64,000 bases of DNA from Quercus robur. Its lineage: Eukaryota; Streptophyta; Magnoliopsida; Fagales; Fagaceae. The stretch covers positions 32,366,001 to 32,430,000 of the forward strand of contig NC_065539.1 of assembly GCF_932294415.1 (NCBI RefSeq), given 5' to 3'. Below are positions 10,906-21,944 of the stretch, in pieces. Within the stretch, counting starts at the first letter, position 1, and every line of letters begins with the position of its first letter. The notes beneath the pieces were generated by a model. That model was not told the origin of the DNA. It did not search any database and saw only the letters and a list, made by a program, of their open reading frames with translations. A program made the translations under genes and the position numbers.

Positions 10906-13900
10906 TCAAGGTAGATGTGAGACCAACTTGAAGTTGTCAACCAAAGTACGAAGGCGTCCCTTAGGATGTGACTTGGTGAAGATATCTGCAAGTTGATCTT
11001 TAGAGGAGACTGAGATCAGCTTAAGAGTACCATGGACAAGATGATAACGGATAAAATGACAATCGATCTCGATGTGTTTAGTCCGTTCATGGAAGACATC
11101 ATTGTGAGTAATATGAATGGAACTCTGGTTGTCACAATAAAGAGGAGTAGCAGAGGATGTAGACATATCTAAGTCTTTGAGAAGCCATCGTAGCCAAAGG
11201 AGCTCAGATGTGGTATCAACAAGGGCACGATATTCTGCTTTAGTACTGGAACGGGCCACATAAGTTTATTTCTTGTTTCACCAAGAAATCAGAGAAGAAC
11301 CAAGAAGAAAGCAATAACCAGTGGTGGACTTGCGATCAGTGAGATCTCCTGCCCAATCAGCATCAGAAAATGCACGGAGAATAAGAGGAGACTGAGCAGA
11401 GTAGAAAAGACCATGGAATAGAGTGCCCTTTAGGTATTAAAGAATGCGCAGAACAGTAGCATAGTGAGTCGATCGTGGAGCAGACAGATATTGGTTCACC
11501 TAGTGAACAGCATAGGAAAAGTCTAGACGAGTGACAATGAGATAAACTAGGCTGCCAACCAAGCGTCTGTAAAGAGAGGGATTAGACAATGGTTTCCCTT
11601 CTAAGGGAGTCAGATGCGCATTAAACTCAACTGGAGTGTCAACAATCTTGCTATCAGTGAGTCCAGCTCGAGAAAAAAGTTCAGAGCATACTTGGCTTGA
11701 GTAATATAAAGTCCATCTATAAAATGAGTGATTTCAAGACCCAAGAAGTAGCTGAAATGTTCAAGATCTTTCATCTCAAACTGCTGACTGAGAAAATCCT
11801 TGAGTTCTTGAATGCCACTAAGGTCATCATCAGTTATGATCATATCATCCACATATAGGAGAAGTAAAATAATGCCTTTGTCAGTGCAACGAAGAAATAA
11901 GGCAGAATCATAATGACTGGCCATGTAACCTAAGCGAGAGATGGTAGAGCTGAATTTGGCAAACCAAGCTCGTGAAGCTTGTTTAACGCCATAAAGTGCA
12001 CGTTGAAGGTGACACACCTTGTTTGAATCAACAGAGAGACCAAGAGGAGGTTGCATATAAAATTCTTCACTTAAATCCCCATTAAGGAATGCATTTTTGA
12101 CATCCATTTGAAAAATGTCTCATTTACTGGCAGCAGCAACAGTTAAGAGGGTACGAACAGATGAGATGCGAGCAACCGGAGCAAATGTCTCTTCATAATC
12201 AATCCCATACTCCTGTGTAAACCCTTTTGCAACAAGACAAGCTTTGTAGCGCTCAATGGACCCATCAGAGCGAGTCTTAATCTTGTAGATCCAATTACAA
12301 CGAACCACAAATTTCCCGGGGGGGGAGTGTCACCAAATCCCAAGTATGGTTTTTAGATAATGCATCAAATTCCTCTTTCATTACAATCTGCCATAAAGGG
12401 TCAATGGAAGCCTTACGATAGGTGTGAGGCTCGTGTAGTGTAGCAAGGGCAGTGTAACAATGATAGTCAAGTAAATGTGCAAGAATAGATCTTACCCGAG
12501 TTGAGTGACGAGGTGGAATGTCTTGTACAAGATTTTCAGGCGGAGCAGGAGCAAGGGACCCAAGCTCAGGGTTGGGGTTAGGTAGCTCATCTTCGACTTG
12601 TTCATCTTCCACCTGTTCATTAAAGGGTGAACTAGGAAATGGATTAGTGATATCTGGTGGTTGGACAGAGAAATCTACAGGAGAATCAAGAGCAACTATA
12701 GGAGGATCAGGAGCAGCTACAGAAGGGAATATGTGCCTCATCTGGAAAGAGATCTAAGACAGAGGAGGAAGATAGGGAGGCACGGAAGTGAGAGAGCTCG
12801 ACAAAAACGCGATGTTCCCAAAAGACAACATTGCGGGAGATACGAAGACGATGAGAGACAGGATCATAACACCGATACCCTTTTTGAGTTTCGCCATAGC
12901 CAAGAAAACAACAAAGCCTTGACCGAGGCTCAAGTTTGTTATGCTCATGTGGTTGAAGAAGAATGAAACAAGCAAAACCGAAGGAGCGAAGGTGGTGATA
13001 GTCTGGAAGTGACCCAAAAATGCGCTCATATGGAGTTTGATTTTGGATGACAGGACTTGGAATGCGATTAATAGTATGAACAGTATAAAGAGCAGCTTTG
13101 CCCCAAAAAGGAGCAGGAACTTTGGCAGAGAGAAGGAGAGCACGAACAGTGTCAAGAATATGACGAAGTTTTCGTTTAGCTCTACCATTTTGTTAAGAGG
13201 TACCTGGACAAGTTAGTTGATGAACAGTGCCATAGGAATGCAAAACAGCTTGGAAAGCATATTGAGTGTACTCAAGAGCATTATCAGATCGAAAAATTTT
13301 GATACGTTTGGAAAATTGAGTTTCAACCATTTTTGCAAAATTATAATATACTTGTAACAATTCAGAATGATGTTTCATATTAAAAATCCAGCTATAGCGA
13401 GAGTAATCATCAACAAAAACAACAAAATATCGAGATCCACCAATACTAGAGACAAAGGAAAGCCCCCAAACATCAAAATGAATAAGGTCAAAGATATCAG
13501 TGGATATTGATTCACTAATATTGAAAGGCAAAACTGGTTGTTTTCCTAACTGACATGAAACACAATCAAAATTTTTTGTAGATACTAAACCTAACAAACC
13601 TCTAGAAGCCAATTATTGTACTCGTGAAGAGGATGCATAACCAAGTCGAGCATGCCAAAGTGCAAGGGAAGGAATAGAAGGAATTGCACCAGCTGCAGCA
13701 ACAGAAACAGGAGCAACAAGTGGAAGACGAAGGTTGTCCACAGGAAACATACGCCCAACTCTAGGACCGATCCCAAGCTCCCGTCCCGTCCTCGAATCCT
13801 GCACAATACACCCAGAATAATCAAAGATAATGCAATAACCCAACTCAACTAATTGTCCAACAGAAAATAAATTATAAGAAAAGTCAGGAACATTAAAGAC

Positions 13901-14350
13901 TCCAGGAACCAAGAGATTGGAGGTCGCAACGGAACCTATATTATGACCAGACATTGTGGAACTATTTGCTGCGCGAATATTAAGAGGGTGCGGTGCAGGT
14001 TTAAGGTCAAAAAATAAGGACGAATGAAGTGTCATGTGATTGCAACAAGCAAAATCCATAAGCCAAGAGGTAGGAGACATACCAGATAAAGCTAAGAAAG
14101 AAGAGGAATAAGATGCATTACCAACCATACGAATGACATTGGCGATGATATTTATAAGGTCATCTCTGAAAATGGTGAAAGTGGATCCAGAAGACTGAGA
14201 CTTTGCAGAGATGGAAGCCATAGGTTGGACACTCTTAGTGTTAGCAACTGTAGCAGCAGAAATGGAAACAACTGATTTGTTGCGTTGATAGCAAGTCTCA
14301 ATATTATGGCCAAAACGTTTGCAAAAATTGTAAAAACGTTTGTTGAATTA
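10906..14350 (-). pseudogene. Copia pol remnant (protease, integrase, RT, RNase H)
   Basis: Reading on the minus strand. A zinc knuckle remnant near 14290-14335 reads YNFCKRFGHNIETC, with the first Cys now Tyr. The protease reads WLMDFACCNHMT where the family has a D-S/T-G triad, so the active site is lost. The GAG-pre-integrase and integrase core (13612-13193) include HFDVWG and FRSDNALEYT. An in-frame stop lies at about 13190-13192. Beyond it the sequence reads NGRAKRK where the third catalytic acid (AERK) is expected. The RT (12308-11610) has a stop for Trp before DIFQMDVKNAFLNGD, but retains LLLYVDDM. The RNase H (11259-10906) contains MARSSTKAEYRAL and TKHIEIDCHFIR. The domains fall in at least three frames. 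Confidence 0.88.
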
Positions 14351-15099
14351 TCGACAATGATTGTTGCAAAAGGAAGAAGACTTGTCCTTATTCTTCATTT
14401 AGAAGCAAAATATGCAAAAATGGATTGCAAAAATGAAATCTACGCAAAAAAATGGGAGGGAGCACCTGGACTGCAAAAAGTCAACTCTGAGAAAAAGTCA
14501 ACGGTCAACTCCCAGTTATGACGTCAGCAAGATGACATAAGCTAATGACATCAGCTAGGGCTTACGTGGATACTGATGTGGCAGTGCTGACGTCAGCAGG
14601 TGACCCAGCGGCGCGTGAGGTGTGTGGTTCAATCTTCATCGAATCTTTGGACGGCGAATGAGGGCGCGTGTTGAGTCCGATGAGATTGATTCTTTTCCGA
14701 CAATGTAGATCGGAGAAAGAGTATTCCGATGACGGCGGCGGTGAAATGATCGGAGCAATACTGACGGCGCATAAAAAAACTATCGAATCTTTGACCGGCG
14801 CCTGGCAGCGCGTGTAGGGTCAGATGATGATGATTCCGACGAAGTTGTGTAGATCGGTTGAAAATATACACAGTGATATGTCTTATGTCTTAATCGGAGG
14901 TCCGATGTGGAAGGTCCAACGAAGGCAGTTATCTTGGTGGCAGTGTTCAAGTTTCTGGCGGTGAAGATTCAACCTTGGGCACCTCTGACAGCGGTGGGGC
15001 GGTCAGAAGAGGGCACGGAAAAGGTTTACTAACCGAAGAAGTCAAGGTAGCGGAAAATACCAACAAAGATAAGACTACAAGACACAAGAAAGTTAGAGC
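14351..15099 (-). other. Copia leader/gag-position region without gag
   Basis: This stretch lies between the primer-binding site and the zinc knuckle remnant, where gag should be. I cannot read a gag protein on either strand. The content includes repeated 'gacgtcagca' motifs and G-rich segments. Gag appears deleted or replaced. Confidence 0.5.
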
Positions 15100-15114
15100 A
15101 ATGGCTCTGATATC
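15100..15114 (-). other. Copia primer-binding site (initiator Met tRNA)
   Basis: On the minus strand the sequence just inside the 5' LTR reads TGATATCAGAGCCAT. This is one base from the TGGTATCAGAGC complement of initiator methionine tRNA that most plant Copia elements use. Confidence 0.85.
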
Positions 15115-15115
15115 A

Positions 15116-15288
15116 TGTTAAAAATACTGAATGATTGTATATTGTATTTCTCAGTGAAAGAATATACACAAGTGCCTTTATATATATGAGACATATGAGT
15201 GCAGTACAAGTAAGAGTGTAGTACAAGAATGTGTGCTATACAAGTAATCTAGTTGGGCCTAAAGCCCACAACATTATACACGTTAACA
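15116..15288 (-). repeat. Copia 5' LTR
   Basis: A 173-bp terminal repeat (TG...CA) nearly identical to 10720-10892. On the minus strand it precedes the primer-binding site, so it is the promoter-side LTR. The target duplication GAAAC follows at 15289-15293. Confidence 0.93.
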
Positions 15289-15293
15289 GAAAC

Positions 15294-16171
15294 AATATTC
15301 TAATTATACTATTTTATTAGTAAAGGGAAAACAAAATTGAGGATGGTCTCCGAGCCAAATGTTGCTTTACCCCTACTTGTAATTAACGTAATTAGAAATA
15401 ATTTCGTATGATCGATATTAGTGCGTGTTAGTCGGTGACTTGAATATAATGTCTATTAAATTAAGGCCTGTGTTCTTCCCGTGGATGACAACGTTCGTTA
15501 AATTAAACATGCATGGTTGGGTGGTATTTGGTGGCAGTGGAAAGCTACATGTTGGCATTAGTAATTAAAAATTAATTACGTGGGAAAGGAAAATCCCTTA
15601 ACCTTAATTCCAATCTGCATTCAGACCCAGCTAGCAGAACACCTTGGATACATTAATCCTCCCCCAAATGGCTGTACGTACGCGCACCAGAGTAGGTTCA
15701 ACTTAACAAAGAAATAAGGAGTCAAATATCAGAATGACTGGTGAGCCGCGTTGAAGAAAGCTTGGGGCAAACACATGCATGCATGGTTTGCTTTCTGCAG
15801 CCAAATGCAGGAACGAACTGTACGTTGTTTAGATTTTGTAATAATTAAACATGAACTAACTTTGTGTGAATCTTTCTGCCAAATGATTGGGCTCAAGAGG
15901 GAGGAGATGAATCACTTGGGAGAGCGTGCACTCTGTTTATATATTTTTAGCGACATGTAGAGAAGAAAATATGTACGTTTATAATCCATTTATTTGTTGT
16001 TTTTTCCTCCTCAAAAGAAATTGATGTCCATGGATCATTGCTGGCATATGCTCCTTTTTGTTCTTTTGCTCACACACACAGACAAATACACTGTTTAGTG
16101 TATACACATTCTCATATTTATGTTACATGGTGTTTATATGGATGCCATTTTGGTGCAAGTATTGATAGTGT
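15294..16171. other. Non-coding host DNA, partial copy of the local repeat
   Basis: Blocks at about 15340-15560 ('cccctacttgtaa', 'cttgaatataatgtctatta', 'ggtggtatttggtgg') match the local repeat seen at 2440-3740 and around the Helitron. The rest is AT-rich. Short ORFs here (for example 15751-15960) show no recognisable domain. Confidence 0.5.
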
Positions 16172-16186
16172 AATAACACAACATTC
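16172..16186. repeat. LINE target-site duplication, left copy
   Basis: The 15-bp sequence AATAACACAACATTC here is repeated exactly at 21978-21992, right after the A-tail. An exact 15-bp duplication implies a young insertion. Confidence 0.9.
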
Positions 16187-16320
16187 GTTTTCGCTCCTAA
16201 CTCTTTCACGTCGCTCTCGTGCTCTCGTGCATGTAGATGCAGTTGTGTCTTGCAGGTCTCCTTGCAAGAGTGTTGTGACCTCCTGTTTCAGTGAGGTCGG
16301 TTTAGTAGCTCTGCGAAACT

Positions 16321-17814
16321 ATGACGGCAGAGCTGGAAGAGTTATGGAAGAAACTCTCTTTTACGGAAGAGGAAGATGAGAGTATTTCTCTGGGGAGCAA
16401 TAGCACAGAAGCAGCAAAGGAAATAGGTAAGAAATGCCTCGTGATGAAGGTGCTGGCACACAGAAGTATATCGCTGGAAGCACTTCGGAAAAACTTGAGG
16501 ATGATATGGAAGCCCAACAAAGGAGTGCAGATAACGGAGATTGACGATGAGCTATACTTAGTCGAGTTTGGAGATGGACGGGACAAGAAGAAAATTATGG
16601 ATATGAGCCCCTGGAGCTATGAGAAACAACTAGTTCTGTTAAAGGAGTTTGAAGGTGAACAAGTTCCAAAGGATATATCTATCAAGCAGTCGCCGTTTTG
16701 GATTCAGATTCATAACCTCCCATTGATGAGCAGAACCTGTGAGACGGGCTGGGCTATAGGGTCCACGCTAGGAGAGGTGATGTCCGTTGATGCAGCTGAA
16801 TCTGGGGTTCAATGGGGAAAGTATCTCCGGATTAGAGTGAAGATCGATGTTACAAAGAAGTTAGTCAGAGGAAAGAAAGTTAAGATTGAAGGGGGCGAGC
16901 AAAGATGGATTAGTTTCAGGTATGAAAGGCTTCCAAATTTCTGCTACAGATGTGGAATGCTGAACCACGACCTCAGGGACTGTGCGGAAGCAGTGGAGAA
17001 AGAAAACCAAAAGGAGCAAACAAACCTTCAATATGGACCGTGGTTAAGAGGTGAGACAATTCAAAGGGTCGGAGGTGAGGCACCTAGAGGAGGTCAGAGT
17101 TTTGGGCTGAGTATGGGAGACAAACAAGGAGGAAATGTGGGAAAAATCTCGGGGAAGCCATCTCACGCGCCACCTGTGGCATTGGGGGTGGAAGTTGCAG
17201 AGGGGTCAGCGATGAACGACCTAGGAAACAGGGAGAAAGAGGATGGGACAAAAGGGCATGATACTAGAGATCAAGCTCCAGGATGTATTCATGAAAATGG
17301 TATGGGCAGTAGTTTCGGGTTGAACAAGGAAAGCAGTATTCTTTTACAGGAAAAGGAAAGTTTGACCAAACCCACAATCCAAAATGAAGATGTGAGTGAT
17401 CAGAGGGGGGAGAAAGGGACTCAACAGAAGCAAGAGCCTCATTTTGACTTCCTTTTGGCGCCAAGTTTGAAAGGCCTAAGTGGGGTTGAAAACCCAATTA
17501 AAAATGAGAAAGAAACAGGCCCAATGGCCATATGTTTTAATGAGGAGACGGGCTGGGTGGCAGAGACGTTGGGCCCGAAGAGTGGGCACTGGAAAAGACT
17601 CGCGAGGAAGGCCCATTGTAATGATGAGAGCATGGGCCTTGACTTACTGGGGAGCAAAAGGCCTGGTCCGGTTCCCATTATGAAACTTGAACAAGACTTA
17701 GTTGTGCAGAAACGAAAGAAAACAGCGAGCAAAGGACAAAACACTCAGGAAAAGGAAAATGATAGGGATGGCGAAGAGGCGGCGACTGCGATGCAGGGCC
17801 GCCGAGCCACATGA
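16321..17814 (+). CDS. LINE ORF1: DUF4283/zinc-knuckle nucleic-acid-binding protein
   Basis: A 497-residue protein. In plant L1 elements ORF1 binds the element RNA and forms the ribonucleoprotein with ORF2. Residues about 30-165 have the DUF4283-type pattern (RSISLEALRKNLRMIWKP, later PFWIQIHNLPL). A CCHC zinc knuckle follows at residues 208-221 (CYRCGMLNHDLRDC; C208, C211, H216, C221). The rest is polar, low-complexity and Lys/Glu/Gly-rich, typical of the variable tail. The start at 16321 is the first ATG in the frame after the leader and gives the whole domain. The stop codon overlaps the ORF2 start (ATGA), so ORF2 may be translated by termination-reinitiation. No frameshift or missing motif was seen. 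Confidence 0.9.
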   Translation: MTAELEELWKKLSFTEEEDESISLGSNSTEAAKEIGKKCLVMKVLAHRSISLEALRKNLRMIWKPNKGVQITEIDDELYLVEFGDGRDKKKIMDMSPWSYEKQLVLLKEFEGEQVPKDISIKQSPFWIQIHNLPLMSRTCETGWAIGSTLGEVMSVDAAESGVQWGKYLRIRVKIDVTKKLVRGKKVKIEGGEQRWISFRYERLPNFCYRCGMLNHDLRDCAEAVEKENQKEQTNLQYGPWLRGETIQRVGGEAPRGGQSFGLSMGDKQGGNVGKISGKPSHAPPVALGVEVAEGSAMNDLGNREKEDGTKGHDTRDQAPGCIHENGMGSSFGLNKESSILLQEKESLTKPTIQNEDVSDQRGEKGTQQKQEPHFDFLLAPSLKGLSGVENPIKNEKETGPMAICFNEETGWVAETLGPKSGHWKRLARKAHCNDESMGLDLLGSKRPGPVPIMKLEQDLVVQKRKKTASKGQNTQEKENDRDGEEAATAMQGRRAT

Positions 17815-20800
17815 GTATCTTGGCTTGGAATTGCCGGGGTCTAGGATCACCCCCGGCAGTTCGGATTCTCACCGACGAGGTGAAATCCAAAAATCCGATC
17901 CTCTTGTTCCTTGTGGAGACCAAAGCTCGTTCCAGCAGAATGAAGGGCTTCATGAGGAAATTGGAGATGACCCAGGGAATTGATGTTCCTAGCGACGGCA
18001 TGAGCGGCGGGTTGGCTATGATTTGGAAGGAAGGCGCAGATATTCGGTTCAAAAGCTGCTCCAACTCGCATATCGACGTGGTGGTATACGATGAGAAGGG
18101 GCGGAATCCATGGAGGGCGACCGGGTTTTATGGGCATCCGGATGCAAGGAAGAGGCATATATCATGGAGTTTGCTTGAAACATTGAAGAAGCAATGTGAT
18201 ATGCCGTGGGTGGTCTTTGGCGATTTCAACGAGATCACCCACCCCGATGAAAAGCTTGGATGGGCAGACCGTGATGCAGATCAAATGAGAAAATTTAGAG
18301 ATTGTCTGAGTGTGTGTGGCCTTAATGATTTGGGTTTTGTGGGAAGCAGATTTACTTGGTGCAACGGACGGTTTGGGGACCAACGGACCCTTGTTAGATT
18401 GGATCGGGTGGTGGCCAATGAGGGCTGGCTTGCTAATTTTTCTGAAGCGCAAGTTCACCACGTCTCAATGGCAGCTTCGGACCATTGCCTCTTGGCTTTG
18501 TTCTTAAGGAAAAAGGCGCCACCAAAGAAAGTGAAAAAGAGATTCTTTTTCGAGGCCATGTGGATCAGAGATGAAAGATGCAAGGAAGTTATTGAAGGGG
18601 CTTGGGATCCATTACGGGCTGATGTGGACATTCAGGAGAGAATTAAAAATTGTCAAGGGCAGCTTAGAAGATGGAACAATGGGGTCTATGGGAATGTGAA
18701 TAGGGTGCTGAAGCTGAAACAGGACAGACTTAGACACCTTGAAGGGTTGAATCTCTTGCACGAGACAGCGGCAGAAATTCAGGGCTTGAAAAAGGAGATC
18801 AATGAGATACTCATAAGGGAAGAGGTTATGTGGAATCAAAGATCAAGGGCTTTATGGATCAAATGTGGCGACCGCAATACTAAATTTTTCCATGCCACGG
18901 CAAATCAAAGACGAAAGACTAATAAGATTGAGGGGATTCGGGGCGCGAACGATGTTTGGTTTGATCAGCCGGAGGACATTGAGAGAGAAGTCCTTGAGTA
19001 TTTTTCATCCATTTTTAGCACAGCCAGTCCATCTTCTTTTGCTGCTAGTTTGGGTGCCATTAATCCGCTGGTCTCGGATGAGATGAATGCTACTCTCCTT
19101 AAGGAGTTTAGTGTGCTGGAAGTCCGAAATGCTCTGCATCAAATGCACCCTACCAAAGCCCCCGGCCCCGACGGTATGTCCCCTATCTTTTATCAAAAGT
19201 ACTGGAATGTGGTTGGGCATAATGTTACAAACTCTGTTTTGCAAATTCTGAATACTGGTTGCATGCCGTATGGTTGGAATGAAACTTATATTTGTCTTAT
19301 ACCTAAAGTCAGCTCCCCCCAAAAAATATCTGAATATAGGCCCATTAGTCTTTGTAACGTCCTCTATAAAATTGTAGCAAAAGTCCTCGCTAATAGGTTG
19401 AAACTGATTCTACCTGAAGTTATTAGCGAGTCTCAGAGTGCATTTGTTCCAGGAAGACAGATAACTGATAATGTGATTGCAGCGTTCGAAACTATGCATA
19501 GTGTTGATTTACGAAGAAGAGGGAAACAGGGTCTGATGGCAATAAAACTTGATATGAGCAAAGCGTACGATAGAGTGGAGTGGGCTTATTTGGATGCAAT
19601 GATGAGAAAATTGGGGTTTGCAGAGAGATGGATCAAGCTGATTATGATGTGTGTTACGACAGTGACTTACTCTGTTCTAATTAATGGAGAGCCGAGGGGA
19701 AAAATAAGTCCATCTAGGGGTCTTCGACAAGGCGATCCCATTTCCCCGTATCTCTTCCTATTATGCTCTGAAGGGCTGTCTGCCATGTTGAAAAGAGAGG
19801 AGACAGTGGGCAGAATAAAAGGGGTGTCGGTGTGCCGGGGTGCTCCTCAAGTGTCCCATCTCTTATTTGCAGACGATAGTATCATATTTTGTAGGGCAAG
19901 TGTGAGTGAAGGGCAGAGGGTGATGAAAGTATTGGCGGATTATGAACAAGAATCGGGGCAGAAGTTAAATAAGGAGAAGACATCTTTGTTCTTTAGTAGA
20001 AATACAAATAGAGATTGTCAAGAAGAAATTAAGGAGTTGTTTGGGGCCCAAATCATCCAACAACATGAAAGATATTTGGGATTGCCCCCGCTTGTGGGCC
20101 GTGGAAAGAGGAAAGCTTTCTCTCGGGTTAAAGACCAAGTCGGGAGGAAAATAGCTAATTGGAAAGGTAAGCTATTGTCCAATGCGGGTCGTGAGATTCT
20201 TATTAAGGCGGTTGCTCAAGCCACGCCTACATACACAATGAGCTGCTTTAAGTTCCCGGATTCACTTTGCAAAGAGCTTAATTCGATGACGCGAAACTTC
20301 TGGTGGGGGCAGAAAGATAAGGAGAGAAAAATGGCTTGGATCTCTTGGGAAAAGCTATGTATCCCTAAATCGGAAGGCGGCATGGGGTTCAAAGATCTTA
20401 AGGCTTTCAATCTCGCGCTCCTTGCCAAGCAAGGGTGGCGGCTTCAACAAAACCCAAACTCCATTACCTACAAAATACTAGAAGCAAAGTATTTTAAGGG
20501 GAGCAACTTCATGGAGGCAAAATTGGGCAGAAGACCTTCTTATGTGTGGAGGAGTTTGCTGGCAGCAAGGGAAGTTCTTGAGAGGGGGTCCCGATGGATC
20601 ATTGGGGATGGAAAAAAGGTTAAGACCTGGGAGGATAGATGGCTCCCAACTCCAAACACCTTCAAAGTAATGAGTCCGCGGTGTCAAGTTCAAGTGTTGG
20701 ATAGGGTGGAGAATCTAATAGATAGGGAGAAAGGCTCTTGGGATGCAGACTTGGTGAAGAGCAATTTTGTTGCTCATGAGGCAGAAACCATTTTAAGTAT

Positions 20801-21944
20801 CCCTATTAGTAGCACTCTCCCTAAGGACTCTCGGGTTTGGGCAGGAACAAGGAATGGTTTGTTTACTGTTAGAAGTGCCTATGAAGTGGCTTTCAATCTC
20901 ATTAAGGAAGGAAATCAGCAAGTGGCCTTAGGGGAAAGCTCAGACAGATCAAAAATGAAGGTTTTTTGGAGGTTTATTTGGAAGTTGGAGTGCCCGAATA
21001 AGGTAAAACAGTTTTTCTGGAAAGCCTGCAAAGACATACTACCCACCAACTCTATGCTTGTTTCTCGGAAAATCACCGGGATTGATAGTTGTGGGTTGTG
21101 TGGGATTCGTGAAACCTCGGGTCATGCTCTTTGGGGATGCAAATTTGCTTCAGAGGTATGGAAAAATGGGGGTCTGCCAACAAGAGTAAGAGACCAGCTT
21201 CGGTACTCAAATGAATTCATAGATGTGGTGTGGAAGCTGAAGGAGGATAAGTGTATCCAAGACTGGGAGTGGTATGCAATCATGGCATGGAAGATATGGA
21301 ATAACAGGAACTCTTTCAAGCATGAAGGCCTGTGTAAACAGCCAAAACAAATTGCAGTAGAAGCCCGAAACTACACTGAGGAATGCAGACAGAGTGATCC
21401 TTCACCTAATGGAATTCAGGTTCGAACCAATACTTGCTGGCAACCGCCAAGGGCTGGTTGGTATAAAGTCAACGTGGATGGAGCCATTTTCAAGGATGCT
21501 AGGTGCTGCGGTGTTGGAGTCGTGATCAGGAATGAAAAAGGCCAAGTCATGGGAGCTTTAAGTAAAAGAATACATCTGCCCCTGGGGCCTTTAGAGATTG
21601 AAGCAAAGGCTATGGAGGAAGGCATTCAGTTGGCAAAAGATCTTAGTCTTAAGGAGATCATCATTGAAGGTGATGCAAAGCAGGTGGTGATGGCCATTTC
21701 CGATTCTTCCTCGGCCCCAAGCTCGATCAAGAAGGTGATTGAGGGAATGCGTCTCTGTTTGCTGCATTTTAATCACTGGACGGCTTCCCATGTTGGCAGA
21801 AATGGTAACATGGTTGCGCACCAGTTAGCCAAGCATGCTTTGTTTGAGGAAGAATGTACTGTTTGGGTGGAAGATACCCCCCATTTTGTATCAAATCTGG
21901 TTCTTATGGATGTAATCTCTATGGATAATTGTCCAAATCAATGA
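17811..21944 (+). CDS. LINE ORF2: endonuclease, reverse transcriptase and RNase H
   Basis: A 1377-residue protein that nicks target DNA and copies the element RNA in place. Domains in order: an apurinic-type endonuclease at residues about 1-225 (LAWNCRGLGS, the E of VETK at 36, VVFGDFNEI, ASDHCLL); a reverse transcriptase at about 440-720 (KAPGPDGMSPIFYQKYW, RPISLCNVLYKIVAKVLANR, MAIKLDMSKAYDRVEW, LRQGDPISPYLF, with FADD at 686-689); a zf-RVT segment at about 1040-1120 (FWRFIWKLECPNKVKQFFWK, CGLCG); and a C-terminal RNase H at about 1215-1345 (VNVDGAIF with D1223, IEAKAMEEG, IEGDAKQVV, NMVAHQLAKHA). Every key motif I can check is present and no stop interrupts it. The ATG overlaps the ORF1 stop by one base register (ATGA). 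Confidence 0.93.
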   Translation: MSILAWNCRGLGSPPAVRILTDEVKSKNPILLFLVETKARSSRMKGFMRKLEMTQGIDVPSDGMSGGLAMIWKEGADIRFKSCSNSHIDVVVYDEKGRNPWRATGFYGHPDARKRHISWSLLETLKKQCDMPWVVFGDFNEITHPDEKLGWADRDADQMRKFRDCLSVCGLNDLGFVGSRFTWCNGRFGDQRTLVRLDRVVANEGWLANFSEAQVHHVSMAASDHCLLALFLRKKAPPKKVKKRFFFEAMWIRDERCKEVIEGAWDPLRADVDIQERIKNCQGQLRRWNNGVYGNVNRVLKLKQDRLRHLEGLNLLHETAAEIQGLKKEINEILIREEVMWNQRSRALWIKCGDRNTKFFHATANQRRKTNKIEGIRGANDVWFDQPEDIEREVLEYFSSIFSTASPSSFAASLGAINPLVSDEMNATLLKEFSVLEVRNALHQMHPTKAPGPDGMSPIFYQKYWNVVGHNVTNSVLQILNTGCMPYGWNETYICLIPKVSSPQKISEYRPISLCNVLYKIVAKVLANRLKLILPEVISESQSAFVPGRQITDNVIAAFETMHSVDLRRRGKQGLMAIKLDMSKAYDRVEWAYLDAMMRKLGFAERWIKLIMMCVTTVTYSVLINGEPRGKISPSRGLRQGDPISPYLFLLCSEGLSAMLKREETVGRIKGVSVCRGAPQVSHLLFADDSIIFCRASVSEGQRVMKVLADYEQESGQKLNKEKTSLFFSRNTNRDCQEEIKELFGAQIIQQHERYLGLPPLVGRGKRKAFSRVKDQVGRKIANWKGKLLSNAGREILIKAVAQATPTYTMSCFKFPDSLCKELNSMTRNFWWGQKDKERKMAWISWEKLCIPKSEGGMGFKDLKAFNLALLAKQGWRLQQNPNSITYKILEAKYFKGSNFMEAKLGRRPSYVWRSLLAAREVLERGSRWIIGDGKKVKTWEDRWLPTPNTFKVMSPRCQVQVLDRVENLIDREKGSWDADLVKSNFVAHEAETILSIPISSTLPKDSRVWAGTRNGLFTVRSAYEVAFNLIKEGNQQVALGESSDRSKMKVFWRFIWKLECPNKVKQFFWKACKDILPTNSMLVSRKITGIDSCGLCGIRETSGHALWGCKFASEVWKNGGLPTRVRDQLRYSNEFIDVVWKLKEDKCIQDWEWYAIMAWKIWNNRNSFKHEGLCKQPKQIAVEARNYTEECRQSDPSPNGIQVRTNTCWQPPRAGWYKVNVDGAIFKDARCCGVGVVIRNEKGQVMGALSKRIHLPLGPLEIEAKAMEEGIQLAKDLSLKEIIIEGDAKQVVMAISDSSSAPSSIKKVIEGMRLCLLHFNHWTASHVGRNGNMVAHQLAKHALFEEECTVWVEDTPHFVSNLVLMDVISMDNCPNQ

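Larger units (their letters stand above)
10720..15288 (-). mobile_element. Complete but defective Ty1/Copia LTR retrotransposon
   Basis: The element is 4569 bp and oriented on the minus strand. Its 173-bp LTRs (10720-10892 and 15116-15288) begin TG and end CA. It has a GAAAC target duplication on both sides, a primer-binding site inside the 5' LTR, a polypurine tract inside the 3' LTR, and a pol region ordered protease, integrase, reverse transcriptase, RNase H (Copia order). The gag coding region is largely missing, and pol has several stops and frame changes. It should be non-autonomous. I count five LTR differences, all transitions. Confidence 0.93.

Noticed and set aside
12518-12966. Plus-strand ORFs within the Copia element
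   Set aside because: They are on the opposite strand to pol and overlap its integrase/RT linker; shadows only.
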